Shown one piece after another: positions 38,537 through 42,851 of a DNA stretch of 42,851 nt (position 1 is the stretch's first letter; each line of letters begins with the position of its first letter). Below the pieces are notes generated by a model. That model did not search any database. It was given only the letters and a program-made list of their open reading frames with translations, and was not told the DNA's origin. Both the position numbers and the translations under genes were made by a program. This DNA is from Variovorax paradoxus (GTDB lineage: Bacteria > Pseudomonadota > Gammaproteobacteria > Burkholderiales > Burkholderiaceae_C), in contig NZ_JAGGNU010000067.1 of assembly GCF_018614915.1 (NCBI RefSeq), positions 1-42,851 of the forward strand, in the 5' to 3' direction.

Positions 38537-41448
38537 TTCCTGCGCCCCGCAAAGTAGGTCAGCACGCTCGCCGCCTTGCCCAACACGCCCGGCGCGGCCG
38601 GCACGGTGGCGATCTGCGGGAAAGTCTCTTCCGGCTCCCCGGGCGCGGCCGGCCGGATGCGCACGCGCACGTCGTACCAGCCGGCCTGGCCGGTGATCGG
38701 ATCCGAATTGCTGATGCGCCCGCCGTCGAAGGGCAGCTCTTCCGAGATCAGGTGATTGAGCAGGAAGCCCTTGCGCGCCTCGTCGGCCCCGGGCGCGAGC
38801 TGCCAGGCGCCGTCGGCCTTGCCGATGGCGTTCCAGGTCCACACCGTGCCGGGTTCGACCGCCTCGCTGTAGCGCAGCATGCAGCGCACCTTGCCCCACT
38901 GGCTCTCGACCCAGCACCAGCCGCCGTCGGCGATGCCGGCGGCCTGCGCAGTGAGCGGGTTCACGTGCAGGTAGTTGTGGCTGTGGATCTGGCGCAGCCA
39001 GGCGTTCTGCGAATCCCACGAGTGGTACATCGCCATCGGCCGCTGCGTGATCGCGTTGAGCGGGTAGGCCTCGAGGTCGGTCGCGGCCTCCTCGAGCGGC
39101 GGGTACCAGAAGGGCAGCGGATCGAAGTAGGTCTCGATGCGCTCGCGCAGCGCATGGGGCGGCTGGCGGCCGGCGCTCTTGCCCTGGGCCGCCAGGCGGA
39201 AGCTCTGCAGCGTGTCGGAATAGAGGGCGAGCTGGACCACGTCGTTCTTCTGGCGCCAGCCCTTGTCCTTGGCGAAGTCCAGGTACTCGCGGTTCCAGTT
39301 GCGCATGTAGTGCGTGGTCTCCGGCATGTGGTACTGGAACACGCAGTTGTTCTTTGCGTAGGCCTCCCACTGCTTCGGATTGGGCTCGCCGCGCAAGTGA
39401 TCGGTGCCGTCCTTGCCGCGCCAGCCCATCAGGAAGCCGATGCCCGGCTGCGGCTGGAAATTGACGATGAAGTCGGGATAGTCGGCAAACTTGCGCTCGC
39501 CCTCGGGCGTGGTGAAGGCCGGAAACTTCATGCGCGAGGCCAGCTCGATCAGCACCTCCTGGAAGGGCTTGCACTGGCCGGTCGGCGGCACGACCGGAAC
39601 GCGCACCGAATCCACCGGCCCGTCGAATTCCGAGATCGGCCGGTCGAGCATGCTCATCACGTCGTGGCGCTCGAGGTACGTGGTGTCGGGCAGCACCAGG
39701 TCGGCAAAGGCCACGGTCTCGCTCTGGAAGGCATCGCAGACCGCGAGGAAGGGGATCATGTATTCGCCCTTCTCGTCCTTGCGGTTGAGCATCTCGCGCA
39801 CCGCCATCGTGTTCATGCTCGAGTTCCAGGCCATGTTGGCCATGAAGATGAGCAAGGTGTCGATGCGGTAGGGGTCGCCCTTCACCGCATTGGTGATCAC
39901 GTTGTGCATGAGCCCGTGCGCCGACAGCGGATGCTCCCACGAGAAGGCGTGGTCGATGCGGATCGGCGAGCCGTCGGGGTTGATCGCCAGCTCTTCCGGA
40001 TTGGCCGGAAAGCCCAGCGGCGCCGCGTTGAGCGGCGTGTTGGGCTGGATCATTTCGGGCGCATTGAAGGCCCGGTAGTTCGGCACGATGTGGCGCGGGT
40101 ACGGCGCCTTGTGCCGGAAGCCGCCCGGCGCGTCGATGGTGCCCAGCACGCTCATCAGCACGGCGAGCGCACGCACGGTCTGGAAGCCGTTGGAATGGGC
40201 GGCCAGCCCGCGCATGGCGTGGAAGGCCACCGGCCGCGCCTGCGTCGTCGGATGCTTCTTGCCCCAGGCGTCGGTCCACGGAATGGGCAGCTCGAAGGCC
40301 TGCTGCAGCGCCGTTTCGCCCATCTCGCGCGCGAGCTTGCGGATGCGCTCGGCGTCGATGCCGGTGATGGCCTGCGCCCACTCGGGCGTGCAGCTCGCGA
40401 CGCGCTCGCGCAGCAGCTGGAACGAGGGCGCCACGCGCGTGCCGTCGGCCAGCGTGTAGTGGCCTTCGAGCGCCGGGTCGCAGCCGTCGGCAATGCCTTC
40501 GGGGTACGCTGGCTTGACGCTGCCGGAGCTCTTGTCCCACACCAGTTTGTTGTGCGGATTGCGGCCGTCGCCCGGCACGCCGCGCTCGGGATCGAAGGCG
40601 AACAGGCCCTGCCGGTCGCAGTCGTCCAGCACCACCAGCTGCGGCGCATTGGTGAAGCGCTTGAGGAAGGCATGGTCCACCAGCTCGTTGCCGATCAGCT
40701 CGTGCAGCAGCGCCATGAAGAGCGCGCCGTCGGTGCCCGGCTTGATCGGGATCCATTCGTCGGCGATGGCCGAGTAGCCGGTGCGCACCGGGTTGATGGA
40801 GATGAAGCGCCCGCCCGCGCGCTTGAACTTGCCGAGCGCGATCTTCATCGGGTTGCTGTGATGATCCTCGGCGGTGCCGATCATCACGAACAGCTTGGCG
40901 CGGTCGAGGTCGGGCCCGCCGAACTCCCAGAAGCTGCCCCCAACCGTGTAGATCATTCCGGCGGCCATGTTGACCGAGCAGAAGCCACCGTGCGCCGCGT
41001 AGTTGGGCGTGCCGAACTGGCGCGCGAACAGGCCGGTGAGCGCCTGCATCTGGTCGCGGCCGGTGAAGAGCGCGAACTTCTTCGGGTCGGTCGAGCGGAT
41101 CTTTTGCAAGCGCTCGGTGAGGATGTCGAAGGCGCGCTCCCAGCTGATCGGCTCGAACTCGCCGGCCCCACGCTCGCTGCCGGCCTTGCGCAAGAGCGGT
41201 TGCGTGAGCCGCGCCGGCGAGATCTGCTTCATGATCCCCGACGAGCCCTTGGCGCAGATCACGCCCTGGTTCAGCGGATGGTCCGGGTTGCCGTCGATGT
41301 AGCGCACTTCGCCGTCGCGCAGATGCACTCGGATGCCGCAGCGGCAGGCGCACATGTAGCAGGTGGTGGTCTTGACCTCGCACTCGGCCGTCGGCGTCGG
41401 CGAGGCCAGCGGGTCGTGGAGCGGCTCGCGCGAAAGGAAGTTGAACAA
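38533..41448 (-). CDS. soeA: Molybdopterin oxidoreductase, SoeA-like catalytic subunit
   Basis: 971 residues from a TTG at 41448, preferred because AAGGAG lies 7 bases before it. An ATG at 41496 (16 codons earlier) has no ribosome site and would leave only 46 bases to the divergent LysR gene. Near the N-terminus is an FS0 cluster motif (CYMCACRCG, later GVICAKGSSG). FCSVNMAAGM offers a cysteine as molybdenum ligand. Mo-bis-MGD-type fold blocks follow (FVMIGTAEDHHSNPMKIALG; FMANMAWNSSMNTMAV), ending in the dinucleotide-binding domain (PITGQAGWYDVRVRIRP). There is no Tat signal, so a cytoplasmic enzyme is expected. In an A-B-C operon with four-cluster and DmsC-type subunits, sulfite oxidation to sulfate with electrons to quinone is the best fit. 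This assignment rests on architecture and context only. Confidence 0.8.
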   Translation of the reverse strand: MFNFLSREPLHDPLASPTPTAECEVKTTTCYMCACRCGIRVHLRDGEVRYIDGNPDHPLNQGVICAKGSSGIMKQISPARLTQPLLRKAGSERGAGEFEPISWERAFDILTERLQKIRSTDPKKFALFTGRDQMQALTGLFARQFGTPNYAAHGGFCSVNMAAGMIYTVGGSFWEFGGPDLDRAKLFVMIGTAEDHHSNPMKIALGKFKRAGGRFISINPVRTGYSAIADEWIPIKPGTDGALFMALLHELIGNELVDHAFLKRFTNAPQLVVLDDCDRQGLFAFDPERGVPGDGRNPHNKLVWDKSSGSVKPAYPEGIADGCDPALEGHYTLADGTRVAPSFQLLRERVASCTPEWAQAITGIDAERIRKLAREMGETALQQAFELPIPWTDAWGKKHPTTQARPVAFHAMRGLAAHSNGFQTVRALAVLMSVLGTIDAPGGFRHKAPYPRHIVPNYRAFNAPEMIQPNTPLNAAPLGFPANPEELAINPDGSPIRIDHAFSWEHPLSAHGLMHNVITNAVKGDPYRIDTLLIFMANMAWNSSMNTMAVREMLNRKDEKGEYMIPFLAVCDAFQSETVAFADLVLPDTTYLERHDVMSMLDRPISEFDGPVDSVRVPVVPPTGQCKPFQEVLIELASRMKFPAFTTPEGERKFADYPDFIVNFQPQPGIGFLMGWRGKDGTDHLRGEPNPKQWEAYAKNNCVFQYHMPETTHYMRNWNREYLDFAKDKGWRQKNDVVQLALYSDTLQSFRLAAQGKSAGRQPPHALRERIETYFDPLPFWYPPLEEAATDLEAYPLNAITQRPMAMYHSWDSQNAWLRQIHSHNYLHVNPLTAQAAGIADGGWCWVESQWGKVRCMLRYSEAVEPGTVWTWNAIGKADGAWQLAPGADEARKGFLLNHLISEELPFDGGRISNSDPITGQAGWYDVRVRIRPAAPGEPEETFPQIATVPAAPGVLGKAASVLTYFAGRRK

Positions 41449-41525
41449 AGGCTTGTCTCCTTGTCGTGGGACGCCGTGGGGATCGTTTGCGGCCATGATA
41501 GGCAGTTGCCGTTGAACAAAAAAGC

Positions 41526-41540
41526 AGGTAATTTAGGTAA
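41526..41540 (+). promoter_or_regulatory. Direct AGGTAA repeat in the soeA-lysR gap
   Basis: AGGTAATTTAGGTAA: two AGGTAA copies nine bases apart, in the 94-base gap between the divergent soeA (start 41448) and LysR (start 41543) genes. The second copy is also the ribosome site of the LysR gene. It may be part of an operator, but no classic LysR T-N11-A palindrome was confirmed. Confidence 0.3.
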
Positions 41541-41542
41541 CC

Positions 41543-42508
41543 ATGACCCGGAAAACCGATCAGCGACTTCGCCTCACGCTGCGCCAGCTCGAGGTTTTCG
41601 CGGCCACGGCGCGCGAAGGCTCGACGCGCGCAGCCGCCGGCCGGGTCGCCCGCTCACAGTCGGCGGCCAGCGCCTCGCTGGCCGATCTCGAAGCGGCGCT
41701 CGGCACCCAGCTCTTCGACCGCATCGGCCGGCGGCTGGTGCTGAACGAGGACGGCCGGTCGCTGCTCGCGAAGTCGGTGTCCCTGGTCGAGCAGGCGGCG
41801 GAACTGCAGGCGATGTTCTTCGCCGAGCACCGTGCGCCGCTGCGCATTGCCGCCAGCTTCACGATCGGCGAATACCTGATGCCGGACATCGTCCTGCGAT
41901 GGAAGCAGGACAGCCCCCAGGCCCGCGCGAGGCTGATCATCGGCAACACCGCCGACGTCATCTCCGCCGTGGTCGGCTTCGACGCCGACGTCGGCTTCAT
42001 CGAGGGACGCCAGACGCATCCCGACCTCGCGGTGCGGCAATGGCTCACCGACGAGATGGTGCTCGTCGCGGCGCCTGCGCACCCGCTGGCCGGGCGTCCG
42101 GTCGGCGTGCGCGAGCTCGCCGGCGCCGGCTGGGTGCTGCGGGAGGAAGGCTCCGGCACCCGCGAAGCCACCGACCGCTGGCTCATCAAGCGGCTCGGGC
42201 CGCTCGACATCGAACTCGAACTCGGCAGCAGCCATGCCATCAAGCGCGTGCTCGCTTCCGGCGTGGGCATCGGCTGCATGTCGCGCTACGCGGTGTCGGA
42301 TGCGCTGGAGGAAGGATCGCTGGTCGAACTGCAGACCAGGCTGCCGAGGGAGTTCCGCGCGCTGTCGATCGTGTCGCACCGCGAGCGGCGGCCGGGGCAT
42401 GCCATGCAGGAGTTCGTCGAATACTGCCGCAAGTTCGCCGCCGAGCGCCCGGGCCGCCCGCTCAGCCGGCCTCGACAGCGAGTACACGTGCTCGGTGAAA
42501 CCCTTTGA
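41543..42508 (+). CDS. LysR-family transcriptional regulator, divergent from soeABC
   Basis: 321 residues, ATG at 41543. An N-terminal winged helix-turn-helix (residues about 12-70: LTLRQLEVFAATAREGSTRA, then LADLEAALGTQLFDRIGRRL) and a C-terminal effector domain with the LysR substrate pattern (LRIAASFTIGEYLMPDIVLR, then GWVLREEGSGTREATDRWLI and VLASGVGIGCMSRYAV). The effector-domain sequence resembles CysL/YeiE/CbbR-like regulators as I remember them. Members such as CysL and YeiE act on sulfite metabolism, which would fit a SoeABC neighbour. Placement divergent from soeA is the usual arrangement for a LysR regulator and its target. The C-terminal 20 residues are basic and probably unstructured. 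Confidence 0.85.
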   Translation: MTRKTDQRLRLTLRQLEVFAATAREGSTRAAAGRVARSQSAASASLADLEAALGTQLFDRIGRRLVLNEDGRSLLAKSVSLVEQAAELQAMFFAEHRAPLRIAASFTIGEYLMPDIVLRWKQDSPQARARLIIGNTADVISAVVGFDADVGFIEGRQTHPDLAVRQWLTDEMVLVAAPAHPLAGRPVGVRELAGAGWVLREEGSGTREATDRWLIKRLGPLDIELELGSSHAIKRVLASGVGIGCMSRYAVSDALEEGSLVELQTRLPREFRALSIVSHRERRPGHAMQEFVEYCRKFAAERPGRPLSRPRQRVHVLGETL

Positions 42509-42851
42509 AGCTCAAAGTTAATGGCCTTGTTCGAGCTTGGCGAGGGGCAGCTTTGCGCGCCATTGCGGACATCCGGCCATTCCCGAAGATGCTATGTAGT
42601 CTCCTGTTTCGAGCGAGACTGCACACGGACCCTGAACCGGGGTAGTGTTGCTGGCGCGGAGTCTTGCCGCAAGCAGCGTGGCCGCTTTGTCCTTTGGTGC
42701 GTCCAACTGCCCGGTATGTAGATTGGCTCCGGTCGCGGACTGCTGCGCATCTTGGTGAGCTTGGCTTCCCGTTGGAAAGATTTGTCATGCCCTGAACGCG
42801 ACCGGGCTTGCGACGAGACATCGCGATCTTGGTGACTCGATAGGGGAGCAT
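42509..42851 (+). other. 343-base end region without a recognised gene
   Basis: Lower GC than most of the window. Open frames on the minus strand (for example 42518-42706, TTG start, 62 residues, ending AKLPLAKLEQGH) show no family I recognise, and codon use is unconvincing. The region may be a decayed gene or the downstream part of something outside the window. No repeat, promoter or RNA structure was picked out. Confidence 0.3.

Noticed and set aside
37685..41383. A single 1232-codon minus-strand open frame spanning soeB and antisense-like sequence through soeA
   Set aside because: Only its 3' part is SoeB. The rest reads soeA in a wrong frame (arginine/alanine-rich, no motifs), and the soeB ATG overlaps the soeA stop.
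38416..42498. A 1360-codon plus-strand open frame opposite soeABC and out of frame with the LysR gene
   Set aside because: It is antisense to SoeA and SoeB over most of its length, has no recognisable domain, and its composition is what high GC third positions produce on the opposite strand.

Overview
The window looks like chromosomal DNA of a Comamonadaceae-type betaproteobacterium, most like Variovorax or a close relative. The evidence is high GC, a flgA | flgBCDEFGHIJ ... flgKL layout with flgMN beside flgA, beta-type chemoreceptors carrying an LGGEP-type HAMP region, and a short intergenic repeat family that I remember from such genomes. The genus is an inference. No rRNA, tRNA or CRISPR array was seen.

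Layout. 1-612: one end of an IS5-family element. 835-5281: accessory genes, namely an FkbM-like methyltransferase, a 662-residue exported protein of unknown function with a decayed SMI1/KNR4-like gene behind it, and DUF883- and YidB-type stress proteins. 5422-6987: a CPA1 sodium/proton antiporter. 7049-10874: a compact four-gene minus-strand operon (DUF3348, a MotA-like protein with a long helical tail, a MotB/OmpA-like protein, DUF2894) that matches the composition of a type III Zorya locus. 11014-31656: a long minus-strand flagellar block. Read in transcription order it is flgB-C-D-E-F-G-H-I-J, then five chemoreceptor genes and two cheW genes, then flgK-flgL. flgA and flgM-flgN are transcribed outward on the plus strand. 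33546-36745: a WbsX-like glycan protein, an MDR-family oxidoreductase, a small membrane protein and a DUF4142 protein. 36765-41448: a three-gene molybdoenzyme operon whose architecture fits the cytoplasmic sulfite dehydrogenase SoeABC, divergent from a LysR regulator.

How the parts work together. The flg genes encode the rod, hook, P and L rings, hook-filament junction, and the FlgM/FlgN control pair. The flgJ-flgK junction is interrupted by about 9.9 kb of chemoreceptor genes. That array carries an internal duplication: a cheW - receptor with CheR/CheB pentapeptide - receptor ending FRLAD module occurs twice, with near-identical cheW cores and near-identical receptor tails. Good sigma-28 (FliA) promoter matches lie before flgM, before two receptor genes and before flgK. 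Two of these promoters, before flgK and before the Cache receptor gene at 18237-19832, are copies carried along with the duplicated receptor tail.

Repeats. Three copies of a roughly 90-base intergenic repeat lie at 23557, 25205 and 27165. The third is read in frame as the N-terminus of the lipoprotein FlgH. A different palindromic repeat pair (38388-38507) is read in frame as residues about 10-50 of the iron-sulfur subunit SoeB. Repeats captured as protein N-termini in two unrelated genes, the interrupted flagellar operon and the Zorya-like operon are the most notable things here.
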